A stretch of 64,000 nt of DNA from Actinomycetes bacterium (GCA_024637035.1 JAGXFW010000005.1:1-64000); one strand, 5' to 3'. Positions 43,169-53,391 are shown, counted from the first letter of the stretch. Made by a program: numbers and translations. The notes: generated by a model from the letters alone, not told the origin.

Positions 43169-43647
43169 AACTCGCGGTACGTGATCGCCCTGATCTCCAT
43201 GCGGTACACGGTCGTGCCGGCGACCTTGCTCGGCGTGAGGGGCTCGCCCGCCGCCTCCGGATGGTACTTGGCCACCACGGTGCGCAGGGCGGCGTCCTTC
43301 TCGGCCTCCGACTCGAGCCTGAAGGCGCGGCCGAACACCAAGGCTGAGTGGCATCGGAAGTTGTCGGAGCACGGGTCGTCGCCCTTGACGAGCTTGGGAT
43401 CGCTGGTCACTGCCAGACACACCCTCGGCTCGCCCTCGAGCGCACGGGACCTCTTGCCCTCGCCCCCATGGAAGTAGATGTCCTCACCATCGTACGCAAA
43501 AGAGATCGGCACTACGTAGGGTCCCGCGTCGTCGGCCACGGCCAAGAAGCCCATGTGTGTCTCGGCGAGGAGTTCCCCAGCCTTCCTGCGCGCCTCGCCG
43601 GTGGCGACTGCGTCGCCCAGGGTCTCCTCGAGTGCTTCGTCTCTCAC
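43156..43647 (-). CDS. Pyridoxamine 5'-phosphate oxidase-like / NimA-type flavin protein
   Basis: A 163-residue split-barrel flavin-binding protein. GTG 43647 has GGAGGA upstream; the upstream extension to 44043 is antisense to other coding sequence. The N-terminus ETHMGFLAVADDAGPYVVPISFAYDGEDIYFHGGEGKR and VCLAVTSDPKLV match the PNPOx-like family that includes nitroimidazole-reducing NimA proteins. It may bind FMN or F420. The substrate is unknown. Confidence 0.82.
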   Translation of the reverse strand: MRDEALEETLGDAVATGEARRKAGELLAETHMGFLAVADDAGPYVVPISFAYDGEDIYFHGGEGKRSRALEGEPRVCLAVTSDPKLVKGDDPCSDNFRCHSALVFGRAFRLESEAEKDAALRTVVAKYHPEAAGEPLTPSKVAGTTVYRMEIRAITYRELPGD

Positions 43648-43697
43648 GTGTCCTCCTCGTGCTGTCGTAGCCCGGTTCGGACCGGGTGCGGTCGGGG

Positions 43698-44702
43698 TCA
43701 GGCGCCGTTGATAGCGCGCACGTGGCGCTCGATGGCTGCACCGTAGCCGTCGCCGGGCACTGCCCAGCGGCCGTTCAAGTCGGAGAGGACCTTTGCCACT
43801 CCTCGGGGCGCCACCAGATGGTACCTCGGGTCCGTGGTGGAGTTGACCCAGCCGGCGCGATCCTGCGTGAAGACATAGGCCACCATGTGCGCCACATGAG
43901 CTTTCACTCCGGCCTCCGCGGTGGGGAACAAGATGCCAGGCACGCCGCCGCCGGTGGCTCCGATGCCGGCGTAATTGTTCTGAGAGGGACTCACGCTGCC
44001 CCCATAGGCGCCGAACCCCGTCTCGTGCAGCATCTGCGCCCACAGCACGTCGGCCCGCAACCCCACCTCGGCCGCGTACCTCACGTAGTACCCCGCGAGT
44101 GTCTCCGTGGATACCGTGAACTTCGGGGCCGATTCATTCTGCAGCAGATACCGCGAGAGTTCTCCTGCCGTGCCGGCCCAGACTCCCGCGAGTGGTGTGG
44201 TGCCGTTCTGACCGACCACTCGGGTGGTCGGGCCCGCGACGACCGTGGGGGTCACCGTGGCGGGTTGGCTGCCCGCGGGCGCGGGGTTCGTGGTCGCGCT
44301 CGTCGCCGAGACGGACGCCTCCCACGCGGGATCGAAGGATATGGCTGCGACGATGCCCATCGCCCCGGAGTCGGCACCCTCGCGGAGGAGCTGCGCCTGC
44401 GCCTCTCGCTGCTTGGTCTTCCAGGAGGGCTCGGGCGCTTGCTCGGCTGAGTGGGGCACCGGAGCGAACTCGGAGGGGGTGGCCGCAGAGGCGGCGCCGT
44501 CAGCGCCGGTAGCGGCCGAGCCGGTGTCATCGGTGGTGGCGGCCGCTTCAGCGGGAAGGACGACTTGGTCGGCTGTGCTCCGTGCGGTCGCCGACGGCGC
44601 TCGGTCAGGAGCCCCTACGACGGCCGCCGCGAGTGCGCCGCCCGCGAGCACGAGGGCCACGCCTGCGAGGCCGGCTATCCATCTGGGGGAAGGCTGTCTC
44701 AT
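43698..44702 (-). CDS. Secreted N-acetylglucosaminidase (glucosaminidase domain)
   Basis: A 334-residue exported hydrolase. An N-terminal hydrophobic segment (IAGLAGVALVLAGGALAAAVVG) acts as signal or anchor. It is followed by a long Ala/Thr/Pro linker (about 35-185) and a C-terminal PF01832-type glucosaminidase domain with DVLWAQMLHETGFG, the catalytic Glu, and SQNNYAGIGATGGG. It should cleave peptidoglycan glycan chains. It is divergent from the phosphoglycerate mutase gene. A role in cell-wall growth is likely. Confidence 0.87.
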   Translation of the reverse strand: MRQPSPRWIAGLAGVALVLAGGALAAAVVGAPDRAPSATARSTADQVVLPAEAAATTDDTGSAATGADGAASAATPSEFAPVPHSAEQAPEPSWKTKQREAQAQLLREGADSGAMGIVAAISFDPAWEASVSATSATTNPAPAGSQPATVTPTVVAGPTTRVVGQNGTTPLAGVWAGTAGELSRYLLQNESAPKFTVSTETLAGYYVRYAAEVGLRADVLWAQMLHETGFGAYGGSVSPSQNNYAGIGATGGGVPGILFPTAEAGVKAHVAHMVAYVFTQDRAGWVNSTTDPRYHLVAPRGVAKVLSDLNGRWAVPGDGYGAAIERHVRAINGA

Positions 44703-44848
44703 CGCTCTAGTGCGATCTCCGCTCGGGCGTTCGCCCTCGATGCGTCTCGGGGCCCTGATCGAGCATGATACCCGGTTATAATGGTTGCCGTCGTCGGGCC
44801 GCCCGCGGGCCCCGGGACGTCGGGGCGCCGAGATCGAAGGAGCCTGGT

Positions 44849-46033
44849 TTGAAGTTCGTCGTGTTGATCACTGATGGTGCATCCGGCTGGGCGGTCGATG
44901 CCTTCGGAGGGCGTACGTCGCTCGAGGCGGCTGCGTTGCCGAATCTAGACCGGCTGGCGCGTGAAGGCACGGTAGGACTCGCTCACACGGTCCCTGGGGG
45001 GATGGAGCCGTCGAGCGCCGTGGCTTGCATGAGCGTGCTGGGTTACGATCCGTGTCGTTACTACGCCGGACGCGGACCGATCGAGGCGGTGGCTTTGGGC
45101 ATCGACCTGGAACCCGAACAGGCGGCCCTGCGGTGCAACCTGGTCACGGTCGTCGATGGCGTCATGCGGAGCTACGCGGCGGGAGGGATCCCATCTTCGG
45201 AATCGCACGTCCTGCTTGAGGCGATCCAGAGCGAGTTGGGTGACGGACAGGTGCGTTTCCATCCGGGTGTGGGGTTCCGCCACATCCTCACCGTGCGGGA
45301 CGGCCGGTCTTTGCTGGATACGCATTGCACGCCGCCGCACGACCTCACCGACCAGACCGTCGATGGACATGTTCCTTCCGGACCGGCCGCTGATCTTCTG
45401 CTCGATCTGATGGAACGGTCCAAGGCTGTCCTCGCGGATCATCCGATCAATCGGCGGCGGATCGAGAGGGGAGACCTGCCCGCGACGCAGATCTGGCCGT
45501 TCTGGCCCGGCCTGCACCCGGACGCCCTGCCCTCGTTCCTCGATACCTACGGAGTGCGGGCGGCGGTGACCTCGTCGGTGGACCTTCTGCGGGGCATCGC
45601 CCGGCAGATCTCGATGTCGGTGTTGGAGATACGGGGCGTCACTGACGGGACCGACAACGACTACGCGGCTCAGATGGAGGGTGCCCTCGTCTCGCTCGAC
45701 GAGAACGATCTCGTCGTGGTGCACGTGGAGGCTCCGGACGCCACCGGCCACGCCGGAGACGCTGAGGGCAAGCGTGAGTCCCTCGAGTGTATCGACCGTC
45801 TGATGGTGGGGCCGTTGGCCGGGGTGAGGCGGGGCTTTCGCGTGCTCGTGATGCCCGATCACCCCACGCCGCTCGCAATCAAGACGCACACGGCTGAGCC
45901 TGTGCCCTTCATCTTGTGGGGCGAGGGCTTCGAGCCCAACGGAGCAGTGGCGTTCAACGAGGCGGCTGCCTCGGCCACGGGCCTGGAGGTCGCGCACGGG
46001 CACGAACTCATGGGCCGCTTGCTGGGCCGGTAG
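44849..46033 (+). CDS. apgM: 2,3-bisphosphoglycerate-independent phosphoglycerate mutase, archaeal type
   Basis: A 394-residue alkaline-phosphatase-fold enzyme interconverting 2- and 3-phosphoglycerate in glycolysis or gluconeogenesis. TTG 44849 has GAAGGAG upstream. Motifs are LITDGASG at the N-terminus (metal and phosphate site), EPSSAVACMSVLGYDP with the catalytic Ser, VVVHVEAPDATGHAGD and VMPDHPTPLAIKTHT with metal-binding Asp and His. It is of the ApgM family, not GpmI. Many actinobacteria use other mutases, so this one is of interest for taxonomy. Confidence 0.9.
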   Translation: MKFVVLITDGASGWAVDAFGGRTSLEAAALPNLDRLAREGTVGLAHTVPGGMEPSSAVACMSVLGYDPCRYYAGRGPIEAVALGIDLEPEQAALRCNLVTVVDGVMRSYAAGGIPSSESHVLLEAIQSELGDGQVRFHPGVGFRHILTVRDGRSLLDTHCTPPHDLTDQTVDGHVPSGPAADLLLDLMERSKAVLADHPINRRRIERGDLPATQIWPFWPGLHPDALPSFLDTYGVRAAVTSSVDLLRGIARQISMSVLEIRGVTDGTDNDYAAQMEGALVSLDENDLVVVHVEAPDATGHAGDAEGKRESLECIDRLMVGPLAGVRRGFRVLVMPDHPTPLAIKTHTAEPVPFILWGEGFEPNGAVAFNEAAASATGLEVAHGHELMGRLLGR

Positions 46034-46107
46034 CGGCCCCACGGGCGACCGGACGACGGTCGGCCTTCGCGCGGCCGGCCTGCATGTGGCTCGCGGAGAG
46101 AGTCGAC

Positions 46108-46174
46108 GGCACCCGAACGGTGCCCGCGCGGCGGCGGCGCGCGGGCGAGAGCCGGCCGGGATCCTCGCCCGGCC
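46108..46174. terminator. Hairpins between convergent apgM and rubredoxin genes
   Basis: GGCACC (46108-46113) pairs with GGTGCC (46119-46124), and GGCCGGG (46154-46160) pairs with CCCGGCC (46168-46174). They lie between two convergent stops and may terminate both. Neither has a T-tract, so the call is modest. Confidence 0.4.
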
Positions 46175-46191
46175 GCCGCAGTCTGGTGGAG

Positions 46192-46356
46192 TCAGTCCTC
46201 GATCTTCTCGAAGTCCTCTTTCGTGGCGCCGCAGTCTGGGCATTCCCAGTCGTCGGGGAGGTCTTCGAACGAGGTGCCCGGGGCGATGCCCTGGCTCGGG
46301 TCACCGGCCTCGGGATCATACACGTAGCCGCACAGCATGCATTCCCACTTGTCCAT
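46192..46356 (-). CDS. Rubredoxin
   Basis: A 54-residue rubredoxin with the two CxxCG/CPxCG pairs (CMLCGY and CPDCGA) that bind one iron. The [24 protein letters not shown] core is typical and the length is normal. ATG 46356 has GAAGGAGAG upstream. It is a small soluble electron carrier for oxygen and peroxide detoxification or other anaerobic electron transfer. Peroxide-related partners such as rubrerythrin are not adjacent, but the peroxiredoxin at 19 kb is in the same cell. Confidence 0.96.
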   Translation of the reverse strand: MDKWECMLCGYVYDPEAGDPSQGIAPGTSFEDLPDDWECPDCGATKEDFEKIED

Positions 46357-46475
46357 GTGCTCTCCTTCGGGTCGCCCTTCACGGGAGTCGACGTCTCTTG
46401 CGGCACGGTCACCATCGAGCCGCATCGTTAAACGTACCGCTTTGCGCACCACTTGCCAACCGGCCAGGGTCAGGG

Positions 46476-46533
46476 TTGACAAGACCGCCCTTGAGATTGT
46501 AGCCTGCTGAACATCCGGATTAAGGGCCCTTAA
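46476..46533 (+). promoter_or_regulatory. -35-like TTGACA and a 14-bp palindrome before the antiporter
   Basis: TTGACA (46476-46481) lies 18 bases before TAGCCT (46500-46505), a fair -10. Downstream is the perfect 14-bp palindrome TTAAGGGCCCTTAA (46520-46533). It sits about 15 bases past the -10, where a repressor could block initiation or elongation. It is about 100 bp before the antiporter gene. Confidence 0.5.
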
Positions 46534-46636
46534 CGATTGCGCTGCGCCGATTCCTACGGACAGCTCTCGAGTTCACGGGCGTTCACGAAGAGGAGACGGG
46601 AGTTGGGGTCGGTTCTGCGCGCGCTTGGGGCGATTG

Positions 46637-47968
46637 ATGACTGAAGACCTCGGGCACTCTCTCAGCCCTCTTCTCGTTCTCCCGTTCGCCGGGCTTCTTC
46701 TCTCCATCGCTATTCTCCCCCTCGCGGCCGAGCACTGGTTCGAGAAGAACCGGAACCGGGCGATCGTGGCGGCGGCGTTCGGCCTGCCCGTCGTGATCTA
46801 CCTCGTCGCTCGCTTTGGCGCCGAAGGCGTCACCGAGGTTCTTCACACAAGCGAAGAGTACTTCTCTTTCATCATGCTGCTCGCGGCGCTTTTCACGATC
46901 TCCGGCGGCATCTACCTTACCGGCAACCTGCTCGGCACGCCCCTTACCAATGTGGCCTTCCTTCTCGTCGGCGCCGTCCTCGCGAACTTCATCGGGACGA
47001 CGGGGGCCGCGATGGTCCTGATCCGCCCCTTGCTGCGCGCCAACAGCGAACGCCACCACCAGAAGCATGTGGTGATCTTCTTCATATTCGTGGTGGCCAA
47101 CATAGGCGGACTTCTCTCGCCTCTCGGGGATCCGCCCCTCTTCCTCGGGTTCTTGCGAGGTGTGGACTTCTTCTGGACGCTGCAGCTGCTCCCGCAATGG
47201 GCGATGGCGGTGGGTCTGACCACCGCTGTGTTCTTCGTGCTTGACTACCGCATGTATCGCAAGGAGACGGTCAAGACGATCCGTGAAGATATCGCCGATT
47301 ACGTGCCGATGCGCATCGCCGGCAAGATCAACATCCTCTTCCTGCTAGGCGTCATCGGGTCGGTCCTCTTGTCGAAACCCCTCGCCCACTGGGGTGAGGC
47401 GATCCACTTCCCCTTCCTACGTGAGTTGATCATGTTCGCCATGATCCTGTGCTCGCTCAAGTTCGGGCCGAGCGGACCGCGCAAGGCGAACCACTTCAGT
47501 TGGGCTCCCATCCAGGAGGTCGCGATCATCTTCGCCGGCATCTTCGCCGCCATGATCCCAGCCCTAGCCATCCTGAAAGCCCGTGGGGCCGAACTCGGTC
47601 TGGTCGAGCCTTGGCATTTCTTCTGGGCCACCGGGGTACTCTCGTCGTTCCTGGACAACGCACCTACGTACCTCACGTTCACGTCTACGGCTCAAGGCTT
47701 CCTCGGTATCGATTCGGTCGCCGGACTCATGAGCACAGACGTCGTGGCCGCCCTCGGACGGGCGCCCGAGATCTTTCTGGCCGCGATCTCTTGCGGCGCC
47801 GTGTTCATGGGCGCCAATTCGTATATCGGTAACGCGCCCAACTTCATGGTGAAGTCGATCGCCGAGAGCAGCGGTTTGAAGATGCCGTCGTTCTTCGGCT
47901 ACATGGCCTACTCGGCCGTGGTCTTGGTTCCCATCTTCATGGTGGTCTCGCTGGTGTTCTTCCGATGA
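46637..47968 (+). CDS. NhaD-like sodium/proton antiporter (ion transporter superfamily)
   Basis: A 443-residue membrane protein with about 12 hydrophobic helices of the ion-transporter/ArsB-NhaD superfamily. GGIYLTGNLLGTPLTNVAFLLVGAVLANFIGTTGAAMVLIRPLL, then NIGGLLSPLGDPPLFLGFLRG and FLDNAPTYLTF are characteristic. ATG 46637 is the likely start; TTG 46625 would add four residues. It probably exchanges Na+ for H+, which would support the sodium-linked enzymes that follow. Substrate direction is not proven. Confidence 0.83.
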   Translation: MTEDLGHSLSPLLVLPFAGLLLSIAILPLAAEHWFEKNRNRAIVAAAFGLPVVIYLVARFGAEGVTEVLHTSEEYFSFIMLLAALFTISGGIYLTGNLLGTPLTNVAFLLVGAVLANFIGTTGAAMVLIRPLLRANSERHHQKHVVIFFIFVVANIGGLLSPLGDPPLFLGFLRGVDFFWTLQLLPQWAMAVGLTTAVFFVLDYRMYRKETVKTIREDIADYVPMRIAGKINILFLLGVIGSVLLSKPLAHWGEAIHFPFLRELIMFAMILCSLKFGPSGPRKANHFSWAPIQEVAIIFAGIFAAMIPALAILKARGAELGLVEPWHFFWATGVLSSFLDNAPTYLTFTSTAQGFLGIDSVAGLMSTDVVAALGRAPEIFLAAISCGAVFMGANSYIGNAPNFMVKSIAESSGLKMPSFFGYMAYSAVVLVPIFMVVSLVFFR

Positions 47969-48182
47969 CGGCCGGGCGGAAACGGTGTGAGGGGCTATGA
48001 GGTCAGGCTCCCCCAGGGGGCGTTCAGTGTTGAGGTCTCGGATGGGAGGTGCGCCACGCTGAACAGGGGTCGTGTCTTGGTTGGACGGTGCACCCGCTAG
48101 AGCGGGCTCACCAGGCAGTTGAAGCGCCCGGCGCGGCGAGAAGTCGGTCGAGGCGCGGTAACGGAGAAGAAGGAGGAATTCG

Positions 48183-50255
48183 ATGTCGTTGGAAACTTGG
48201 GCGGTGCTCGCAGCTGTAGCTGCCGTCCTGGCCCTCATCTACGCCGCGTATACCGCGAGCGTCGTGGTGAAGGCGGAAGTTGGCACCGAGAAGATGGCGA
48301 CCATCATGGGTCTCATCCAGAGCGGCGCCATGGCGTTCTTGAAACGCGAGTATTCGGTACTGATCTGGTTCGTAGGCTTCGTGGCCATCGCGATCGCAGT
48401 GGTGGGCAGCATCTGGGACGTGGGCCTCGGCTGGCAGACCGCTGTCGCTTATCTGGCAGGTAGCTTCCTGTCCGCGACGGCCGGCTATCTGGGCATGATG
48501 ATCGCCACGCGGGCGAACGCCCGCACGGCGAACGCCGCGCGTACGTCGCTCGCGGCCGCGCTCGACGTCGCCTTCAAGGGCGGCTCGGTGATGGGCATGA
48601 TCGTGGGCGGACTCGGCCTTCTCGGCGTCTCCGTCATCTGGCTGATCTTCAGGGAGCCCCAGTACGTCAACGGCTTCGCGCTGGGCGCGAGCTCCATCGC
48701 GCTCTTCGCGCGGGTGGGCGGCGGTATATACACCAAAGCCGCCGACGTGGGCTCCGACCTGGTGGGCAAGGTGGAGGCCGGTATCCCCGAGGACGACCCG
48801 CGCAACCCCGGCACGATCGCCGACAACGTGGGCGACAACGTGGGCGACGTGGCCGGCATGGGCGCCGACCTCTACGAGTCGTTCGTGGGCTCGATCATCG
48901 CCACCATGGCGCTGGGCGTGGTAATGGCGAACAACGCCACCACCAGCAAGTTCGTGATCCTGCCGCTGATCATCGCCGGCGCGGGTATCCTGGCTTCGAT
49001 CATCGGCACCTTGTTCGTGAAGGCCAAGGAAGGCGCCCGGCTGCACACCGCCCTCAACCTGGGCACCTACGTAGCCACGGGCCTGACCATCGCCGCCATG
49101 TTCGTGACCATCGGCTGGTTCTTGCCTGGTGATGGTGAGGGTTGGACCACCTACATGGGCTTCTTCTGGGGCAGCGCTGCCGGCCTCGTGGCGGGCGTGC
49201 TCATCGGCAAGGTGACCGAGTACTACACCTCCGACCATTACGGTCCCGTGAAGGGCATCGCTGAGGCGTCGAACACCGGCGCCGCCACGAACATCATCCG
49301 TGGGCTTGGCGTTGGCATGGAGTCGGTCGTGGTCCCCGTGCTGCTCGTGGTGGGCGCCATCATCGTGGCGTACTACTTGGGCGACACTGTCCCGCTCGCG
49401 AACTCGGGTGTCTACGGTGTGGCTTTGGCAGCGCTCGGCATGCTTTCCACCACCGCGATGACTATCAGCGTGGACGCGTACGGTCCGATCGCCGACAACG
49501 CCGGCGGTATCGCAGAGATGGCGGAGCTCCCGAAGGAAGTGCGTCAGCGTACCGACCAACTCGACTCGCTCGGTAACACCACCGCCGCCATCGCCAAGGG
49601 CTTCGCCATCGGTTCCGCGGCTCTGACGGCCCTGGCCTTGTTCACGGCATTCGCCGAGACGTACAAGTCCGCCGGCGGTGGAGAACTGACTCTCGACCTG
49701 TTGAAAGGCCCGGCCGTGATCATCGGCCTGTTCCTGGGCGGCGCCCTGCCGTTCCTGTTCTCGGCTCTCACGATGAACGCCGTCGGCCGCGCGGCCGGCG
49801 CCATCATCGACGAAGTGCGCCGTCAGTTCCGTGAGATCCCCGGCCTGATGGAAGGTACCGCTGTACCGGATTCGGCCACGTGTGTGTCGATCGTCACCGG
49901 CGCGGCACTCAAAGAGATGATCATTCCCGGCATGCTTGCGGTGCTCGTGCCGCTGATCGTGGGTCTGATCAGCCCGGTCGCCTTGGGCGGCCTGCTGGCC
50001 GGCGCTCTGGTCTCCGGCTTCCTGCTCGCCATCATGATGGCGAACGCGGGCGGCGCGTGGGACAACGCGAAGAAGTTCATCGAGGGTGGCGAGTACGGCG
50101 GCAAAGGTTCCGCGCCGCACGCCGCGGCCGTCGTGGGCGACACGGTAGGCGATCCCTTCAAGGACACCTCCGGTCCGTCCATGAACATCCTCATCAAGCT
50201 CATGAGCGTAGTGGCCCTGGTGTTCGCACCGGTGTTCGCGGCCATCCACGGATAG
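48183..50255 (+). CDS. hppA: Membrane-bound pyrophosphatase, K+-dependent type
   Basis: A 690-residue ion pump of about 16 helices, driven by pyrophosphate hydrolysis. The substrate sites are [35 protein letters not shown] and the later [13 protein letters not shown] and [14 protein letters not shown]. The GNTTAA segment has Ala where K+-independent enzymes have Lys, so the enzyme is of the K+-dependent type. This type includes both H+ and Na+ pumps, and the sequence does not let me say which. ATG 48183 has GAAGGAGGAA upstream. It lies among sodium-linked genes, which favours a Na+ option as an inference. Confidence 0.96.
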   Translation: MSLETWAVLAAVAAVLALIYAAYTASVVVKAEVGTEKMATIMGLIQSGAMAFLKREYSVLIWFVGFVAIAIAVVGSIWDVGLGWQTAVAYLAGSFLSATAGYLGMMIATRANARTANAARTSLAAALDVAFKGGSVMGMIVGGLGLLGVSVIWLIFREPQYVNGFALGASSIALFARVGGGIYTKAADVGSDLVGKVEAGIPEDDPRNPGTIADNVGDNVGDVAGMGADLYESFVGSIIATMALGVVMANNATTSKFVILPLIIAGAGILASIIGTLFVKAKEGARLHTALNLGTYVATGLTIAAMFVTIGWFLPGDGEGWTTYMGFFWGSAAGLVAGVLIGKVTEYYTSDHYGPVKGIAEASNTGAATNIIRGLGVGMESVVVPVLLVVGAIIVAYYLGDTVPLANSGVYGVALAALGMLSTTAMTISVDAYGPIADNAGGIAEMAELPKEVRQRTDQLDSLGNTTAAIAKGFAIGSAALTALALFTAFAETYKSAGGGELTLDLLKGPAVIIGLFLGGALPFLFSALTMNAVGRAAGAIIDEVRRQFREIPGLMEGTAVPDSATCVSIVTGAALKEMIIPGMLAVLVPLIVGLISPVALGGLLAGALVSGFLLAIMMANAGGAWDNAKKFIEGGEYGGKGSAPHAAAVVGDTVGDPFKDTSGPSMNILIKLMSVVALVFAPVFAAIHG

Positions 50256-50270
50256 TAGGAGTAGAAGGCG

Positions 50271-50309
50271 CGTGACACGTATCGAATCGAGAACTCGGCG
50301 CGTGTCACG
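50271..50309. promoter_or_regulatory. Inverted repeat overlapping the DtxR-family gene start
   Basis: CGTGACACG (50271-50279) and CGTGTCACG (50301-50309) are perfect inverse complements, 21 bases apart. The right arm ends at the first base of the GTG start. It may be a self-regulatory site of the DtxR-family protein, or a hairpin controlling its translation. Confidence 0.45.
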
Positions 50310-51025
50310 TGTCTGACGTAGAGAGCAAACGGATCCCCGACCGGGCGGCCCGAGAGTACCTCAAGCAGATATTCAAGCTCGAGGAACGCGAGGGCCCCCG
50401 GGAGGGACCGGTCCAGACCAACGAGCTCGCTCACGCCATGGGCCTCACCGCCCCCGCCGTGACCGACATGGCCAAGAAGCTTGCGGAGCGAGGGTTGGTG
50501 GACTACACGCCCTACCGTGGCTTGCGGTTGACCGGGTCGGGCAGGCGCGAGGCCACTCGGGCGCTGCGGCGTCACCGCATCGTCGAGCGCTTCCTCACCG
50601 ACATGCTCGGCTTCCCCTGGTCCGACGCCCACGACCTTGCCTCACGATTCGAGCACGAAGTGCCCGATGAGGTCGAAGCTCGTCTCTATTCCGCCCTTCA
50701 CAAGCCGACGTCGTGTCCGCACGGGTTTCCCATCCCCGACGTACCTGAGGACTCCTTCCCCGACGTGGTGACCCTCTACGAGTTGGAGCCGGGCGAGGTG
50801 AGCGAGGTGGCAACGGTGCTGGAAGAAGGACCCGATATCGTGGGGTTCATCGACTCCCTCGGCCTCTGTCCGGGAGCCCGCGTGGAGATCCTGCAGAAGA
50901 TGCCGTTCGACGGACCGATGGTGCTCAAGGTCGAGGGGATCGAACGGACGGTCGGACAGCGGCTCGCTCGTATCGTCACGGTGTTTCCCGTGGTACGCTC
51001 GCGTGGAATCGAAGCGCAACGGTGA
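50309..51025 (+). CDS. DtxR/MntR-family metal-dependent regulator
   Basis: A 238-residue regulator. The N-terminal helix-turn-helix ([38 protein letters not shown]) is followed by the metal-binding dimerisation domain ([36 protein letters not shown]), with His and Glu ligands, and a C-terminal SH3-like FeoA domain ([21 protein letters not shown]). It is likely a manganese or iron sensor. GTG 50309 is the best start, with only a weak site upstream. It precedes the carboxyltransferase operon by 40 bases. Confidence 0.88.
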   Translation: MSDVESKRIPDRAAREYLKQIFKLEEREGPREGPVQTNELAHAMGLTAPAVTDMAKKLAERGLVDYTPYRGLRLTGSGRREATRALRRHRIVERFLTDMLGFPWSDAHDLASRFEHEVPDEVEARLYSALHKPTSCPHGFPIPDVPEDSFPDVVTLYELEPGEVSEVATVLEEGPDIVGFIDSLGLCPGARVEILQKMPFDGPMVLKVEGIERTVGQRLARIVTVFPVVRSRGIEAQR

Positions 51026-51064
51026 TGCAGTAGGTCTGCCCCTTTCATGAGGAGTTGATGCGGT

Positions 51065-52627
51065 TTGGAGACAACACGGGACAAGCTCCGCCACCTGCGT
51101 GAGATCAAAGAAGCGGCTATCCACGCCGCCTCGCAGAAGGCTATTGACAAGCAGCATCAGAAGGGGAAGCTCACCGCTCGAGAACGCATCGACCTGTTGC
51201 TCGACGAAGGCTCCTTCGTGGAGTTGGATATGTTCGCGCGGCATCGCTCGCACAATTTCGGCATGGAGGCGGACCGTCCCTATGGCGATGGGGTGGTCAC
51301 CGGACACGGCACGGTGGATGGTCGGCTGGTGTTCGTGTTCTCGCAGGACTTCACGATCTTCGGTGGATCGTTGGGCGAGGTGTTCGCGGAGAAGATCTGC
51401 AAGGTCATGGATCTCGCCGTGAAGATGGGGGCTCCCCTGATCGGGATCAACGACTCAGGAGGCGCCCGCATCCAAGAGGGCGTGGAGTCGCTGGCCGGAT
51501 ACGCCCATATCTTCTACCGCAACGTGGATGCCTCGGGTGTCATCCCGCAGCTTTCGCTGGTGATGGGCCCGTGTGCAGGCGGCGCGGTGTACTCGCCCGC
51601 CATCACGGACTTCGTGTTCATGGTCGAGGGTACCAGCCACATGTTCATAACCGGTCCGAACGTCATCAAGACGGTGACCGGAGAGGACGTCTCGTTCGAG
51701 GATCTGGGCGGCGCGATGACTCACAACTCGCGGAGCGGCGTCGCGCAGTTCGCGGCCGCCAACGAACAAGAGTGCATCGCCCAAGCGCGTAGGCTCATCT
51801 CGTTCCTGCCCGCCAACAACCTCGAAGAAGCTCCCTATCGGGAGCCCAAGGACGATCCCTCTCGCACGTCTCCCGCTCTGCAGACCGTCATCCCCGATGA
51901 CGCGAACGCACCCTACGACATGCACGACGTAGTCCGCGAGATCTTCGATGACGGCGATTTCATGGAAGTGCACGCGCACTTCGCTCAGAACATCATCGTG
52001 GGTTTCGCCCGGTTGAACGGACACCCGGTGGGTGTGGTGGCCAATCAGCCGGCCCACATGGCCGGGACGCTCGATATCGATAGTTCGCGCAAGGGCGCCA
52101 GGTTCGTGCGTTTCTGCGACGCGTTCAGCATCCCGTTGATCACGTTCGTGGACGTGCCTGGTTTCCTTCCGGGCATCGACCAGGAGTGGGGGGGGATCAT
52201 CACTCACGGCGCGAAGCTCCTGTATGCCTTCTGTGAGGCGACGGTGCCGAAGCTCACCGTGATCACGCGCAAAGCCTACGGCGGCGCCTACGACGTCATG
52301 AACTCCAAGCACATCCGGGCGGACTTCAACGTCGCCTGGCCGACGGCCGAGATCGCCGTCATGGGCCCGCAAGGCGCGGCCAACATCCTCTACGGCAAGG
52401 AACTCGGTGCCATCGAGGACCCGAAGGAGAAGGCCGACCGCCGGCAGGAGCTCGTAGAGGAGTATGAGGAGAGGTTCGCGAACCCGTTCATCGCGGCGGA
52501 GCGAGGGTATGTAGATGACGTCATCCAGCCGGCGGATACGAGGCCGCTCTTGGTGAAGGCGCTCGAGCGGTTCCTCACCAAGCGCGAAGACCACCCGCCG
52601 CGCAAGCACGGCAACATCCCGATGTAG
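51065..52627 (+). CDS. mmdA: Biotin-dependent carboxyltransferase, methylmalonyl-CoA decarboxylase alpha type
   Basis: A 520-residue carboxyltransferase of the PccB/MmdA family. It transfers a carboxyl group between an acyl-CoA and biotin. Oxyanion-stabilising loops are [16 protein letters not shown] and [12 protein letters not shown]. The N-terminal [19 protein letters not shown] and terminal KHGNIPM are normal. The TTG start follows a GAGGAG at longer spacing. It heads mmdA-mmdD-mmdC-mmdB, which is the gene order of a membrane decarboxylase that pumps Na+. A second carboxyltransferase, probably carboxylase-associated, lies downstream. Confidence 0.9.
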   Translation: METTRDKLRHLREIKEAAIHAASQKAIDKQHQKGKLTARERIDLLLDEGSFVELDMFARHRSHNFGMEADRPYGDGVVTGHGTVDGRLVFVFSQDFTIFGGSLGEVFAEKICKVMDLAVKMGAPLIGINDSGGARIQEGVESLAGYAHIFYRNVDASGVIPQLSLVMGPCAGGAVYSPAITDFVFMVEGTSHMFITGPNVIKTVTGEDVSFEDLGGAMTHNSRSGVAQFAAANEQECIAQARRLISFLPANNLEEAPYREPKDDPSRTSPALQTVIPDDANAPYDMHDVVREIFDDGDFMEVHAHFAQNIIVGFARLNGHPVGVVANQPAHMAGTLDIDSSRKGARFVRFCDAFSIPLITFVDVPGFLPGIDQEWGGIITHGAKLLYAFCEATVPKLTVITRKAYGGAYDVMNSKHIRADFNVAWPTAEIAVMGPQGAANILYGKELGAIEDPKEKADRRQELVEEYEERFANPFIAAERGYVDDVIQPADTRPLLVKALERFLTKREDHPPRKHGNIPM

Positions 52628-52638
52628 GCGGGAGACGC

Positions 52639-52944
52639 ATGGATATCTACACAGAAGGCGTGGCCGTCATGGTCATCGGGATGAGCGTGGTGTTCGTCAC
52701 GCTGGTCGTCCTGGCGACCTTCACCGCTCTCTTGGAGCGCCTGTTCCGTCCCGCGGAAGAGCGGGTGCTGGAGGTGTCACACGACTCCCTCCACGACGAG
52801 AGCGGGCACGAACTGCAGGAAGTAGCGCTCGCGGCGGTGGCGATCTACGTGTCCGAGAAGACGCGGCGCAGAACCTACGCCCCCCTCTCTCGGGTGAGCG
52901 AGCAGTGGAAGATGATGGGTCGCTTCAGATCCCTGAGGAGGTAG
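52639..52944 (+). CDS. mmdD: OadG/MmdD-type small membrane subunit
   Basis: A 101-residue protein with one N-terminal transmembrane helix (GVAVMVIGMSVVFVTLVVLATFTALL) and a soluble C-terminal tail, as in OadG and MmdD. This subunit links the carboxyltransferase to the membrane. The tail (VALAAVAIYVSEKT) shows the helix found in OadG proteins. ATG 52639 is 11 bases after mmdA and 6 bases before the biotin-carrier gene. Confidence 0.82.
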   Translation: MDIYTEGVAVMVIGMSVVFVTLVVLATFTALLERLFRPAEERVLEVSHDSLHDESGHELQEVALAAVAIYVSEKTRRRTYAPLSRVSEQWKMMGRFRSLRR

Positions 52945-52950
52945 GAGCGC

Positions 52951-53388
52951 GTGAAGTTCCGCATGAAGATGGGGGGTATCGAGCACGAGGTGCGTGTGGT
53001 CGAGGTGGACCTCGATCTGTATCGCGTGTTCGTGGACGACAAGGAGTTCGACGTCGAGGTGGAGCCGGAGACCGCGAGACTCGCCCCGGCCGCAACCGCA
53101 GCTGCTCACCTTCCCGCGGCGTCCGCCCCGAAGGCGTCGGCGTCGGCGACACCCGCACAGCGGGCGACCGGAGGTGTCCAGGGCGTGGTTGCCCCGATGC
53201 CCGGCAAGGTGCTTCGTATCCTCGTCGCAGAGGGCGACGTGGTCCAGCGAGGTTCTGCTGTGGCTATCCTCGAAGCCATGAAGATGGAGAACGAACTTCG
53301 AGCGACGGCTGACGGCACCATCCTCCGGATCGCGGTGAAGGAAGGGCAGAACGTCTCGAAGGGCGACCTGATCGCCGAGGTCGGGTAG
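52951..53388 (+). CDS. mmdC: Biotin carrier subunit of the decarboxylase
   Basis: A 145-residue biotin carrier. It ends with a biotinyl domain carrying EAMKMEN, the modified lysine near residue 111. An N-terminal beta domain (KFRMKMGGIEHEVRVVEVD) is followed by an Ala/Pro-rich hinge. GTG 52951 is six bases after mmdD. Biotin on this lysine carries the CO2 from MmdA to the membrane beta subunit MmdB. Confidence 0.93.
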   Translation: MKFRMKMGGIEHEVRVVEVDLDLYRVFVDDKEFDVEVEPETARLAPAATAAAHLPAASAPKASASATPAQRATGGVQGVVAPMPGKVLRILVAEGDVVQRGSAVAILEAMKMENELRATADGTILRIAVKEGQNVSKGDLIAEVG

Positions 53389-53391
53389 GGC

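Noticed and set aside
48108-50249. Long reverse-strand open frame of 713 codons opposite the pyrophosphatase
   Set aside because: It is a shadow of the GC-rich codon pattern of hppA. Its translation is His/Arg/Gly-rich without motifs and it has no ribosome-binding site.
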